Source: GCA-002282575 sp964493995
Lineage (GTDB): Bacteria > Pseudomonadota > Gammaproteobacteria > Thiomicrospirales > Thiomicrospiraceae
DNA length: 17,684 bases
Assembly: GCA_964493995.1 (NCBI GenBank)
Contig: CAZBQD010000042.1
Span: 1-17,684 of the forward strand
Direction: 5' to 3'
The translations under genes were made by a program, and so were the position numbers. The stretch's first letter is position 1. Each line of letters begins with the position of its first letter. This document shows positions 1 to 6,742 of this stretch, in pieces. The notes beneath the pieces were generated by a model. That model had not been told where the DNA came from and ran no database searches. It was given only the letters and a program-made list of their open reading frames with translations.

Positions 1-194
1 GCAAAGCTTTTAGATAAAAACCAGATTCCTTGTACGAAAAAGGGTTGACACTCCATACCACGTACAATAATGCGGCCTTTAGTGAGGAAAAACTCTTCTC
101 TTACTTGAGTCTGCAAATCCCACCCTGCTTTCTGCAAAGCAGGCGTGATGAATTTACTACAAATATCGCGTTCAGAAAGTGGCTGTTTGTTCAT
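1..194 (-). CDS. hsdR: 5' end of type I restriction enzyme R subunit (HsdR), partial, possibly interrupted
   Basis: Reading leftward from an ATG at 194, the product begins MNKQPLSERDIC and continues SKFITPALQKAGWD, then QVREEFFLTKGRIIVRG. This is the characteristic N-terminus of HsdR, the ATP-dependent translocase/nuclease subunit of type I restriction enzymes. A plausible Shine-Dalgarno (GGGGTG) lies just upstream. After IIVRG the family normally continues with a basic stretch of the type KLVxRGKAKRADY that leads into the nuclease domain. Here the frame instead reads MECQPFFVQGIWFLSKSF up to the window edge, and I do not recognise that. The frame stays open, so the gene may continue, but loss of the family pattern near base 50 suggests an insertion or deletion junction. 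No hsdM or hsdS lies on the upstream side: the next gene there is an oxidoreductase with its own terminator. The identity of the N-terminus is fairly sure. Whether the gene is intact is not known. Confidence 0.6.
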   Translation of the reverse strand, partial: MNKQPLSERDICSKFITPALQKAGWDLQTQVREEFFLTKGRIIVRGMECQPFFVQGIWFLSKSF

Positions 195-234
195 GTTACA
201 CCCCAAGACACGAGGGGATTTAGTGCTTGATCGG

Positions 235-404
235 ATGTTTTATCAATGGCGTTCATTGGCTGATTCTATTGAGTGCTAATATTGCTTTGATTGTAGCGGT
301 TTTGGGGTTACATGAAAAGCAAAACCCCGTTTAGTTGAATGATGATCGCCGTGACTGCCCTATTATTCATTGCAAATAAACTTTTTGCCAAACATAACCC
401 TTAA
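235..404 (+). pseudogene. Possible remnant of a small membrane protein gene, frameshifted
   Basis: Two hydrophobic peptides lie end to end in different frames. Frame A runs from about 236 to a stop at 332-334 and contains HWLILLSANIALIVAVLGLH. Frame B runs 339-404 from an ATG and reads MMIAVTALLFIANKLFAK then HNP and stop. Each looks like one transmembrane helix with a basic end, as expected if one frameshift split the C-terminal part of a small membrane protein. A third frame has an ATG at 235 but stops at 277. I do not recognise the family and see no good ribosome binding site. The stretch 195-474 otherwise holds only the terminator at 403-428, so this is the best reading of the gap. It could also be chance. 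Confidence 0.22.
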
Positions 405-428
405 AAAAAACCGATGCGTGAGCATCGG
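403..428 (-). terminator. Rho-independent terminator of the Old Yellow Enzyme gene
   Basis: On the minus strand a perfect 7-bp G+C-rich stem (CCGATGC / GCATCGG, 411-417 with 422-428) with a four-base loop is followed by eight T residues (410 to 403). It lies about 45 bases downstream of the stop codon at 475-477 and is correctly oriented to end that transcript. Confidence 0.88.
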
Positions 429-474
429 CAAAGTTGGGGTTCAATCTGTGTTAGTTAAGCTGATATGACTGCTT

Positions 475-1539
475 TTAAAGTCTGGGGTAATCGTTATACC
501 CAGCCTCTCCTTGACTGTAAAAGGTGTTGGGATCGGCAGCGTTTAGGGCGGCACCTTGACGAATACGCTCTACCAAATCGGGGTTGGCAATGTAGGCAGT
601 ACCAAAGGCAACCGCATCGACCGCACCAGACTGAACCGCTTGTTGCGCTTCTTCCGGTGTGTACCCCATATTCGCCACCAAAACGCCTTGATAATGCTGA
701 CGCACTGGCGTGAGCAAATCACCCTGTTGTTTAGCGTAACCATCGGCGCGCATTAAGTGCAAATAAGCCAAACCATAACCATTGAGTCGTTGCGCTAGGT
801 AACTGGCTAGCTTAATCGGGTCTTCATCTTGCATGTCGTTGAAACTATTCAGTGGCGAAATTCTTAAGCCAACTCGATCAGCTCCCCATACGGCACATAC
901 AGCATCTAACACTTCAAACAAAAAGCGGGCACGGTTTTCAAGGCTACCACCGTAGGCATCATCGCGCTGATTCGAACCTGTCCGTAGGAATTGGTCGATG
1001 AGATAACCATTTGCACCATGCACCTCGACGCCATCAAACCCAGCTTGCTGCGCTAGTCTGGCAGCGTTGGCAAAGCCTTCCACCACTGTCGCAATTTCTG
1101 ACGTCTCCAAAGCTCTAGGTAGCGTGTAATGTTGTTTTCCCTTAGGGGTATAAACCATTTCGTTACTGATGGCAATGGCACTTGGGGCAACAGGAACAGC
1201 GCCGTCATTTAAGTCAGGATGACAAGCCCGACCACCGTGCCACAGTTGCAATACAATTTTACCGCCTGCCTGATGCACATCATCCGTTACCCGCTTCCAA
1301 GCCGCCACTTGTGCGCTATTGTAAATACCGGGCTCTTTCCAAAAGGCAGAATTGCCTTCCATCACCATGGTAGCCTCAGCAATGAGTAAACCAGAACTCG
1401 CTCGCTGAGCATAATGCGTTGCCATAATCTCACTGGGAATATGACCCTCGTCGGCACGGCAACGGGTTAAGGGTGCCATCAGAATACGGTTATTGAGCTC
1501 AAGCGCGCCAGCTTGTAACGGGGTAAATAAATCTGTCAT
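475..1539 (-). CDS. Old Yellow Enzyme family alkene reductase (NemA-like)
   Basis: A 354-residue FMN-dependent oxidoreductase of the Old Yellow Enzyme family, the usual length for NemA/xenobiotic reductase members. It is expected to use NAD(P)H to reduce activated C=C bonds such as enones or N-ethylmaleimide, or nitro compounds, in the cytoplasm. The fold is a single TIM barrel. Visible marks are LFTPLQAGALELNNRILMAPLTR at the N-terminus (1-26), LWHGGRA (99-105), the substrate-binding pair in VEVHGANGYL with His174 and Asn177, the likely proton donor Tyr179, LENRARF (200-206), an FMN-phosphate region around VANMGYTPEEA (288-298) and AFGTAYIANPDL (311-322), and the closing GYNDYP. The ATG at 1539 has an ACGAGG Shine-Dalgarno eight bases upstream. 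It is transcribed alone and ends at the hairpin at 403-428. No NemR-type repressor is adjacent. The physiological substrate cannot be read from sequence. Confidence 0.93.
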   Translation of the reverse strand: MTDLFTPLQAGALELNNRILMAPLTRCRADEGHIPSEIMATHYAQRASSGLLIAEATMVMEGNSAFWKEPGIYNSAQVAAWKRVTDDVHQAGGKIVLQLWHGGRACHPDLNDGAVPVAPSAIAISNEMVYTPKGKQHYTLPRALETSEIATVVEGFANAARLAQQAGFDGVEVHGANGYLIDQFLRTGSNQRDDAYGGSLENRARFLFEVLDAVCAVWGADRVGLRISPLNSFNDMQDEDPIKLASYLAQRLNGYGLAYLHLMRADGYAKQQGDLLTPVRQHYQGVLVANMGYTPEEAQQAVQSGAVDAVAFGTAYIANPDLVERIRQGAALNAADPNTFYSQGEAGYNDYPRL

Positions 1540-1707
1540 TCAGAGACCTCGTTGGATGAATTGGGCATTAAAAAGAGAGAAGGAATATGTTAAAAGAAAA
1601 ACTATTTATCCAAGATCATATCACAGCTTTGTTCAAGCCACCACTAAACAAAACATAGGCAGAACAGTAGATTTATCTATAACCCATCCATTATCAAGTG
1701 ACAACAA

Positions 1708-2985
1708 TCACCCCAATAAAAACTGCCATATAGGTATCGCTTTAATCGATACACCCGATTCCTGCCATTCTGCTGAATGGTCAAGGGTGATAATGATCCC
1801 CTCGTTGCATTGCAAATAATGCGCCGCTGCAATCAGACCTGCAACTTCTCGCGCTTTAGTATCGGGGTGGCTAATATCGACTGACACCTGCAAGGGGATT
1901 GTCTTCTCATGGGTTTTCCAGACAAAATCGCATTCTTTTGCGCCTTTAATAAACTGTACGGGTAATTGACGACGACGCAACTCAACCGCAACCATATTTT
2001 CGAGTAGTTTGCCTAAGTCTTGACTGTAACGGTAGGTTAGTTGCGTTAAAAAGGCATTGTCAATGATATAAGCCTTCTTGTCTGCCATCGTCTGACGCAC
2101 TAAAGAAGGATCGTATTTGCTGGCATTGACCACCAAATATACGGCTTCAGCAATGCCATAATAGTCGTGCAGGGTGTTTTTTGCGACACGATAGCCCAAT
2201 GACTTCATTTCGTTATGAATTTTACTAATCGAAATGGGACTACCCACACTTTCAACAAGGCGTTTAAGAAAGTATTTCAACGCAGGCAAGTTGCTTTCTT
2301 GGTAACGCTCGACAATATCCCGAAAGATCATGACATCGTAGTATTCTTGAATAATTTTGGTGTGAACGTCTTTATCTTCGATGAATGCCAGCTCTGGAAA
2401 ACCACCCGTTTGCACATACTGGTGGAAAGCCGATAGCATTTTAGCGCGTCCTTGACTACTAATTGAGTCAATCACAATATCTCGAAAGGCCAAATATTCG
2501 GTAAATGAAAGCGGAAATAACTCGTAGCGAACCGAACGCCCACGCAAAGCGGTTGCAATGTCGGAACTGAGTAACTTGGCATTCGAGCCAGTGATAAAAA
2601 TGTGCTTGCTGATCGAGTCATCCAAGCGACGCACAAACTTTTCCCAACCATCTATTTCCTGAATTTCATCGAAGAAGAAGTAACAGTGACTTAACTCAAT
2701 GTCAGGATAAAGCTCTCGATAGGCTTGTAACAGCGCATCTAAACTGTCAACTCTTAAGGTTAGGCGCTCATCCTCAAAATTGATATAGATGATCTGCCTT
2801 GTGGGTATCTGCTCGCGAAGTTGTGCAATACTATTGAGCAATAATGAACTTTTCCCCACGCGACGCATTCCAGTCACGACCAAAATTTTTTCTAAATGGG
2901 TAGGCAAGACTAATGAGCGTGCTTTCAGCGGTTTAATCGCTGTTTGATGAAAGTCTAGAATGCGTTGTTTAAAGAGTTCTTTCAC
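1708..2985 (-). CDS. AAA_14/DUF4143 family ATPase
   Basis: A 425-residue protein with the architecture of the AAA_14 plus DUF4143 family, whose biological role is unsettled. Walker A is GMRRVGKSS (39-47), Walker B is FFFDEIQEI (103-111), and ITGSNAKLLSS (131-141) fits sensor 1. LRGRSVRYELFPLSFTEY (148-164) is the family hallmark after the ATPase core. The C-terminal half (about 200-425) is DUF4143, with the PD-(D/E)xK-like pattern VAVELRRR (Glu335), ECDFV (351-355) and IPLQVSVD (363-370). The usual E-x-K is Q-x-S here, so nuclease activity is doubtful. Start: GTG at 2985 is the only good start before Walker A, and its Shine-Dalgarno is poor. The gene stands alone, 168 bp from the oxidoreductase gene, with its own promoter and dyad at 3007-3058. 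It reads like an accessory gene, close to the hsdR fragment. The family is sure, the function unknown. Confidence 0.88.
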   Translation of the reverse strand: MKELFKQRILDFHQTAIKPLKARSLVLPTHLEKILVVTGMRRVGKSSLLLNSIAQLREQIPTRQIIYINFEDERLTLRVDSLDALLQAYRELYPDIELSHCYFFFDEIQEIDGWEKFVRRLDDSISKHIFITGSNAKLLSSDIATALRGRSVRYELFPLSFTEYLAFRDIVIDSISSQGRAKMLSAFHQYVQTGGFPELAFIEDKDVHTKIIQEYYDVMIFRDIVERYQESNLPALKYFLKRLVESVGSPISISKIHNEMKSLGYRVAKNTLHDYYGIAEAVYLVVNASKYDPSLVRQTMADKKAYIIDNAFLTQLTYRYSQDLGKLLENMVAVELRRRQLPVQFIKGAKECDFVWKTHEKTIPLQVSVDISHPDTKAREVAGLIAAAHYLQCNEGIIITLDHSAEWQESGVSIKAIPIWQFLLG

Positions 2986-3006
2986 ATTAAAAAGCCAATA
3001 TTAATA

Positions 3007-3033
3007 AAATTGTATTTATAAAAGATACAATTT
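3007..3033. promoter_or_regulatory. Operator-like perfect 9-bp inverted repeat
   Basis: AAATTGTAT (3007-3015) and ATACAATTT (3025-3033) form a perfect dyad with a nine-base spacer, centre to centre 18 bases. It begins inside the -10 box of the promoter at 3031-3058 and is centred on the predicted transcription start. That is where a dimeric repressor would sit. As RNA it could form only a weak, A/U-rich hairpin and there is no terminator-like tract, so a DNA-binding site is the more natural reading. The regulator is not identifiable. Confidence 0.5.
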
Positions 3034-3058
3034 ATATAAAAATGATCTTTTTTGTCAA
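3031..3058 (-). promoter_or_regulatory. Sigma70-type promoter of the DUF4143 ATPase gene
   Basis: On the minus strand a perfect -35 box TTGACA (3058 to 3053) is followed after 16 bases by TATAAA (3036 to 3031). The expected transcription start is near 3024, giving a leader of about 40 bases to the GTG at 2985. The region is very A+T-rich, so chance matches are more likely than usual, but both boxes and the spacing are good. Confidence 0.6.
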
Positions 3059-3090
3059 CCTGAAACAACACTTCGTGCGAAATCAGTCCA

Positions 3091-3118
3091 CCAACATGAC
3101 ATCATAGATGTTTGTTGG
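3091..3118 (-). terminator. Hairpin downstream of pgsA, possible terminator
   Basis: CCAACA (3091-3096) pairs with TGTTGG (3113-3118), and an inner ACATC/GATGT stem extends the hairpin. It lies eight bases after the pgsA stop at 3127-3129 and could end the pgsA transcript on the minus strand. A proper T tract is missing, so it may be an RNA-stabilising 3' hairpin or an inefficient terminator. Confidence 0.4.
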
Positions 3119-3126
3119 CTTCTCTC

Positions 3127-3681
3127 CTACTTAACCAACCACGGCCAAGCTGCCCGCACATACTGCACCATCGACCAAATGGTGAGAATGGCCGCTAAAT
3201 AGAGTAACCACTCACCAACGACCAACGACCAAGAAAGATTCCAAGTGAGCATACCGATAGCCACCAACTGAAACACCGTTTTCGCTTTGCCGAGCCATGA
3301 AACGGCAACGGCTGCTCTTGCTTGCAGCTCCGCCATCCACTCGCGTAATGCCGATACGCTGATTTCACGCATGATAATGACCAGCGCCGCCAAGGTAATC
3401 CACCAATTATCCAGACTTGGCACCAACAAAAGCAACGCAGCAGACACCATTAGCTTGTCCGCAACAGGGTCTAAAAAAGCACCTAATGCTGATTGCACTT
3501 CCCACTTACGCGCCAGCCAACCATCCAATAAATCGGTAATCGCTGCCACGGTAAACAGCCCAGCCGCCCACCAACGCTCGCCGTCACCCTCTAGCCAAAA
3601 TAACAGCACAAAGGCCGGAATCGCTAAAATACGAAACCAAGTTAACCACATAGGGATTTGCTGTTTGAGTCGAAACAACAC
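3127..3681 (-). CDS. pgsA: CDP-diacylglycerol--glycerol-3-phosphate 3-phosphatidyltransferase
   Basis: PgsA makes phosphatidylglycerol phosphate from CDP-diacylglycerol and sn-glycerol 3-phosphate, the committed step to phosphatidylglycerol and cardiolipin, in the inner membrane. The full CDP-alcohol phosphotransferase motif is present with exact spacing: Asp53-Gly54-x2-Ala57-Arg58-x8-Gly67-x3-Asp71-x3-Asp75, read as DGWLAR then GAFLDPVAD. Several hydrophobic membrane segments follow. At 184 residues it matches the usual size (about 180). The start is GTG at 3681, with a GAGAAA Shine-Dalgarno-like run about nine bases upstream. An internal ATG (residue 11) is possible but would cut into the first membrane helix. 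In many gammaproteobacteria pgsA directly follows uvrC. Here uvrC lies on the same strand but more than 6 kb upstream, so pgsA must use its own promoter or read-through from the HugZ-like gene 74 bp upstream. I see no clear promoter there. Confidence 0.95.
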   Translation of the reverse strand: MLFRLKQQIPMWLTWFRILAIPAFVLLFWLEGDGERWWAAGLFTVAAITDLLDGWLARKWEVQSALGAFLDPVADKLMVSAALLLLVPSLDNWWITLAALVIIMREISVSALREWMAELQARAAVAVSWLGKAKTVFQLVAIGMLTWNLSWSLVVGEWLLYLAAILTIWSMVQYVRAAWPWLVK

Positions 3682-3755
3682 GGTGCATTTCTCTTTATAA
3701 AATTATTCGTTACGATGAAGCGATTTTAACACACTGACCAACCCGAATTTTTATC

Positions 3756-4322
3756 CTATAAGTGCTTTTCACGTATTTGGGCCTGAATGACATCTTTTGC
3801 AGTTGAATCAGCACTAAGTTCCTCTTCACTAAAATGATAGGTTTGGGCAAAACCACGCACATAGGTTGCCTGCTTAGGCGTGAGTTCAATGAGCTGAAAA
3901 TCGGTCAGTTCTCTTAAGGTACGCATCATTTTTCCCAGCACCTGCTCGAAACGATCCATTAACAGAGCCCATTCTTGTGTTGCTCTGGCAATTGGCTCTG
4001 CATGACAACGAATCATGCTGCGTTGACGACGAAACAGGTTTGCAGGCGTTTCGGGTTCAATAAATAACACACTCAGACTAGGCGTCTGCATTATATTTTG
4101 TGTATGTGCCGCTAATGCGGAAATATAAATGTAAAAGCGACCATTCAGCTGCAATGTGGGTGCGTAGCTTGCATCGGCAAAGCCTTCCGCATTGACCGTT
4201 GCCAAGATCACACTATTAAAACCTTGGTTAAAAGCATAAAACTCTGCTAATGCGGCTTCGGCAGTCAGTTGTGGCGACATCTTAACCGTTTCAACGGGTT
4301 CTCTAGGCATTTCTTGAACCAT
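3756..4322 (-). CDS. HugZ-like haem utilisation / pyridoxamine 5'-phosphate oxidase-fold protein
   Basis: A 188-residue protein with the split-barrel flavin-binding fold of the pyridoxamine 5'-phosphate oxidase superfamily. It most resembles the HugZ branch (haem-degrading or haem-binding) rather than PdxH. Visible features are SVILATVNAEGFADASYAPT (37-56), FYIYISALAAHTQNI (63-77), LSVLFIEPE (83-91), RRQRSMIRCHAEPI (98-111) and the C-terminal LTPKQATYVRGFAQTYHF (147-164), which matches the HugZ motif around a Gly-Phe-Gly/Ala. It lacks a signal peptide, so it should be cytoplasmic. Its ATG directly abuts the TAA of the DsrE-family gene upstream, so the two are very likely cotranscribed and translationally coupled. 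A second ATG four codons in (4310) is an alternative start. The haem role is a family inference. The substrate here is unproven, and no haem transporter is in the window. Confidence 0.8.
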   Translation of the reverse strand: MVQEMPREPVETVKMSPQLTAEAALAEFYAFNQGFNSVILATVNAEGFADASYAPTLQLNGRFYIYISALAAHTQNIMQTPSLSVLFIEPETPANLFRRQRSMIRCHAEPIARATQEWALLMDRFEQVLGKMMRTLRELTDFQLIELTPKQATYVRGFAQTYHFSEEELSADSTAKDVIQAQIREKHL

Positions 4323-4835
4323 TTAAAACACCGGTACTATGGCATAACCCTGAGTTTGATATCCGATTAAAGACACAAAACCATCGCCAACTACCGTCAT
4401 TTCAGGGAAAAGTGTTGCGTTATCAACACCAAAAACCCGAGTGGCAATACTGCACACTTCTTGATGCACACCTAAGGCTTTAAGTTTTTTGGATGTTGCT
4501 TTCATCTGCTCAATAGCCTCGCCAGACTCCATTTCAAGCTCCATACTGGGTTTGTTAGTGAGGAACTTAACCGAGGGACCAATATAAACTACAACCAGCT
4601 CTGGCTTTACACCCTGTCTTAACAAATTTTGATGTGTGCCTGCAATAATTTCCATGTAGAAGGCTTGTTTCTTAGCATCGGCCATATCGACGAGGAAAAC
4701 GGCCTTACCGCTGGTCATTTTAGCAATAGCGCGTTTGTCATTGTAAAGGGTTGCATCGGTCGCATGAGATTGCATTGGCAATACTATGGCGAGCGATAGG
4801 GTTAATAAGCTGAGCAGCGAAACCTTGGGCTTCAT
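4323..4835 (-). CDS. Periplasmic DsrE-family protein
   Basis: A 170-residue DsrE/DsrF-superfamily protein with an N-terminal signal peptide: a Lys at each side of MKPK, a Leu-rich core and cleavage after SHA (residue 25). Mature marks are AVFLVDMADAKK, VVVYIGPSVKFL, LGVHQEVCSIATRVFG with a single Cys at residue 128, and the family ending in which a DG-F motif is followed by YQTQGYAIVPVF. Cytoplasmic DsrE proteins relay sulfane sulfur on a cysteine. Periplasmic members like this one are common but poorly understood. The frame is open back to 4913, but the signal peptide sets the start at ATG 4835 (GAAGAA six bases upstream) or ATG 4841. A TATAAT box at 4859-4854 lies only about 20 bases upstream. 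It is first in a two-gene unit with the HugZ-like gene and divergent from the exporter operon, sharing its control region. Family call good, sulfur role inferred. Confidence 0.8.
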   Translation of the reverse strand: MKPKVSLLSLLTLSLAIVLPMQSHATDATLYNDKRAIAKMTSGKAVFLVDMADAKKQAFYMEIIAGTHQNLLRQGVKPELVVVYIGPSVKFLTNKPSMELEMESGEAIEQMKATSKKLKALGVHQEVCSIATRVFGVDNATLFPEMTVVGDGFVSLIGYQTQGYAIVPVF

Positions 4836-4921
4836 CGTCATTTCTTCATGTCCATTATAAGCACTATCATACTCAATTCTTACTTGCTCAACAACGAGGG
4901 TAATAAAACACAAAAATTAGC

Positions 4922-4959
4922 TTGCAAAATTTAACCATATAGTTAAACTATTCAGTTAA
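4922..4959. promoter_or_regulatory. Divergent control region with overlapping TetR-type operator dyads
   Basis: Several overlapping dyads fill the gap before the tetR gene: TTAAC-N6-GTTAA (4931-4946), perfect ATAGT-TAA-ACTAT (4939-4951), and AACT-ATTC-AGTT (4946-4957) flanked by TTAA on both sides. A modest promoter toward tetR, TTGCAA (4922-4927) -16 bp- TAAACT (4944-4949), would be covered by these sites. Palindromes in a divergent gap beside a TetR gene are the usual autoregulatory site, so I infer that the regulator controls its own operon and perhaps the divergent DsrE/HugZ pair. The tetR Shine-Dalgarno ACGAGG follows at 4961-4966. Confidence 0.55.
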
Positions 4960-4973
4960 TAACGAGGTCTTCT

Positions 4974-5606
4974 ATGCCGAATACTGAAAAAAGCTTAAGC
5001 GCATCGGCGCAAAAAATACTGCATTGTGCAGGCGCATTATTTGCAGAGAAAGGCTACGATGGCACTATTATGGATGCCCTAGCTGCGCATTGTGGCGTCA
5101 ATAAGGCGAGTATTTATTACCATTTCCAAGATAAACAACATTTATATGAAGTTGTCTTGACCGATACTTTTGCTCAAGTTGTAGACAAGGTTATTAATCA
5201 AGTTTCGCAGGCAACCAGCCTTACAGAAAAACTGGATGCTTTTATTGCTGGTTACGCCTTGGCTGCGCATGAAAACCCAAAAATGCCAGCGTTATTAATG
5301 AGAGAGTTAGCGAGTGGTGGACGATCCATGCCCACAACTGCAAGACAACAGATGCAACGCCTGTTAAAAACACTCGCTTTAATTGTTCAAGAAGGCGTTA
5401 CACAAAATTACTATCGGAACGCAGACGTACTCATGCTTCAATTTATGATTATAGGCAGTTTAAGCTTTCACATTACCAGTGCGCCAATGCGTGAAGCCAT
5501 TCCAGCAGAAGGAACCCTTGATCCCACTTTATCGCAAGCCATTCATCATGTCATTGTGCTGATTCAACAGGCACTGCAATACCCCTCTCAGGAGCATAAA
5601 GCGTGA
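4974..5606 (+). CDS. TetR/AcrR family transcriptional regulator of the exporter operon
   Basis: A 210-residue one-component regulator. The N-terminal TetR DNA-binding domain (about residues 12-60) is clear: ILHCAGALFAEKGYDGTIMD leads to the recognition helix in CGVNKASIYYHFQDK with the hallmark YYHF. The C-terminal domain (about 65-205) is helical and ligand-binding, and includes the segment MPALLMRELASGG found in many AcrR-like regulators of efflux systems. The ligand cannot be predicted. The ATG at 4974 has an ACGAGG Shine-Dalgarno eight bases upstream. Its stop overlaps the GTG start of the HlyD gene, so it is the first gene of the exporter operon. It most likely represses from the dyads at 4931-4959, with the inducing ligand being the exported compound. 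Confidence 0.92.
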   Translation: MPNTEKSLSASAQKILHCAGALFAEKGYDGTIMDALAAHCGVNKASIYYHFQDKQHLYEVVLTDTFAQVVDKVINQVSQATSLTEKLDAFIAGYALAAHENPKMPALLMRELASGGRSMPTTARQQMQRLLKTLALIVQEGVTQNYYRNADVLMLQFMIIGSLSFHITSAPMREAIPAEGTLDPTLSQAIHHVIVLIQQALQYPSQEHKA

Positions 5607-6742
5607 AAACAAAATTAACACTCATCGCCGTCATTCTACCTTTGATGGCTCTGTTTATTTATGTGGCTCTGCGTTCAGGTCCGCTAGCTCCCATCGCAGT
5701 AGTCACAACTCATGTCACTTCTGGAACCTTGCAACCTCAAACTTCGGGTATTGGTGTAATAGAAGCGAAACAACTGCACAAAATTGGCGCTACCATGACG
5801 GCAAGAATTGAAAATATGATGGTCGATGTCGGCGATCAGGTCACGGCTGGTCAAGTGCTCTTTACATTAGATCCCGTTGATATTGATGCTAAACTAGCTG
5901 CACAACAAGCGTTACTTGCCAGAACAGAATTAGCCATTAAAGAAGCTCAATTAAGAGTCAACTTTGCTCAAACACAATGGAAGCGCTATACTCAATTACT
6001 AGCTGCCAAGGCAACACAAGAAGAACAACTAGCCATAAAACAACAAGAACTACTCTTGGCTGAAAGTTCTAAACGTTTGTTGGGGGCAGAGCTTGAAAAA
6101 GTTAAAGCCGACATAAGAGCATTGACTGAGTCAAAAAGACAGCTGACGATACATTCACCAATTTCAGGCAAGGTAGCAGCCAGATTAGCTGAAACAGGTA
6201 ATACTGCGCTTCCGGGACAAACTTTGATTGAATTGTTTAACCCAAACGACTTGTGGATTAGTGCACGATTTGATCAAGTTAATGCTAAAGGCTTACGTAA
6301 AGAGTTAGATGCACAAATCATACCTCGTTCATCTTCAGAAGTACTGACTGGATCGGTCGTTAGACTTGAACCTAAAGCAGATGCTGTAACCGAAGAATTA
6401 TTGGCTAAAATTTCAATTCAGCCACAGTCCGACCAACTTCGTATTGGTGAGCTGGTTACCGTAAAAGTGAAACAAGCCGCCAAAACAGTATCGCTGATGA
6501 TTCCCAATGCCGCCTTGGTCCGTCACAATAACCAGCTGGGTGTCTGGAAAATAGAAAACGACGAACCCATCTTTGCCCCTATTCAGCCCGGACAGACTGA
6601 CTTATCGGGTCAAGTGGAAGTGGTATCGGGCTTAACAACCCATGATGAAATCGTGACGCACAGCGAACGCTTGCTGAGTCATCAAAGTCGTATTTTTCGC
6701 GTAGCCGACCTTGTTCATTCAACTCAAGAGTCTGCGCCATGA
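5603..6742 (+). CDS. HlyD/DevB-type periplasmic adaptor (membrane fusion protein)
   Basis: A 379-residue adaptor that links the inner-membrane ABC pump to the outer-membrane channel. Features in order: N-terminal membrane anchor (5-22); first lipoyl half with VDVGDQVTAGQVLFTLDPVD (74-93); long Ala/Gln/Glu-rich coiled-coil hairpin (about 95-180); second lipoyl half around IHSPISGKVAARLAETG (183-199); a beta-barrel and membrane-proximal domain from LFNPNDLWISARFD (211-224) to the end. The GTG start at 5603 overlaps the tetR stop (GTGA) and has a good AGGAG eight bases upstream. The 3' end overlaps the permease start by four bases (ATGA). This packing shows one operon. Parts of the coding sequence are visibly richer in A+T than uvrC downstream (for example 5881-5940, 23 G+C of 60 by hand count). 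Family call firm, cargo unknown. Confidence 0.93.
   Translation: MKTKLTLIAVILPLMALFIYVALRSGPLAPIAVVTTHVTSGTLQPQTSGIGVIEAKQLHKIGATMTARIENMMVDVGDQVTAGQVLFTLDPVDIDAKLAAQQALLARTELAIKEAQLRVNFAQTQWKRYTQLLAAKATQEEQLAIKQQELLLAESSKRLLGAELEKVKADIRALTESKRQLTIHSPISGKVAARLAETGNTALPGQTLIELFNPNDLWISARFDQVNAKGLRKELDAQIIPRSSSEVLTGSVVRLEPKADAVTEELLAKISIQPQSDQLRIGELVTVKVKQAAKTVSLMIPNAALVRHNNQLGVWKIENDEPIFAPIQPGQTDLSGQVEVVSGLTTHDEIVTHSERLLSHQSRIFRVADLVHSTQESAP

Noticed and set aside
45..68. TTGACA and TACAAT resembling a plus-strand promoter near the left edge
   Set aside because: The spacer is only 12 bases and no plus-strand gene follows; the region reads better as minus-strand hsdR coding sequence.
30..230. 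Plus-strand 66-codon open frame
   Set aside because: It lies antisense to the recognisable HsdR N-terminus, has no family resemblance and no convincing start signal.
1691..1715. Short GTGA/TCAC dyad after the DUF4143 ATPase stop as a terminator
   Set aside because: Only four or five base pairs with no T tract; indistinguishable from chance.
1493..1819. Plus-strand 108-codon open frame across the gap between the Old Yellow Enzyme and ATPase genes
   Set aside because: Both ends are antisense to solid genes, the composition is not protein-like and no ribosome binding site was seen.
4836..4913. 26-residue N-terminal extension of the DsrE-family protein
   Set aside because: It would bury the signal peptide inside the protein and spans a TATAAT box; the ATG at 4835 (or 4841) is more natural.
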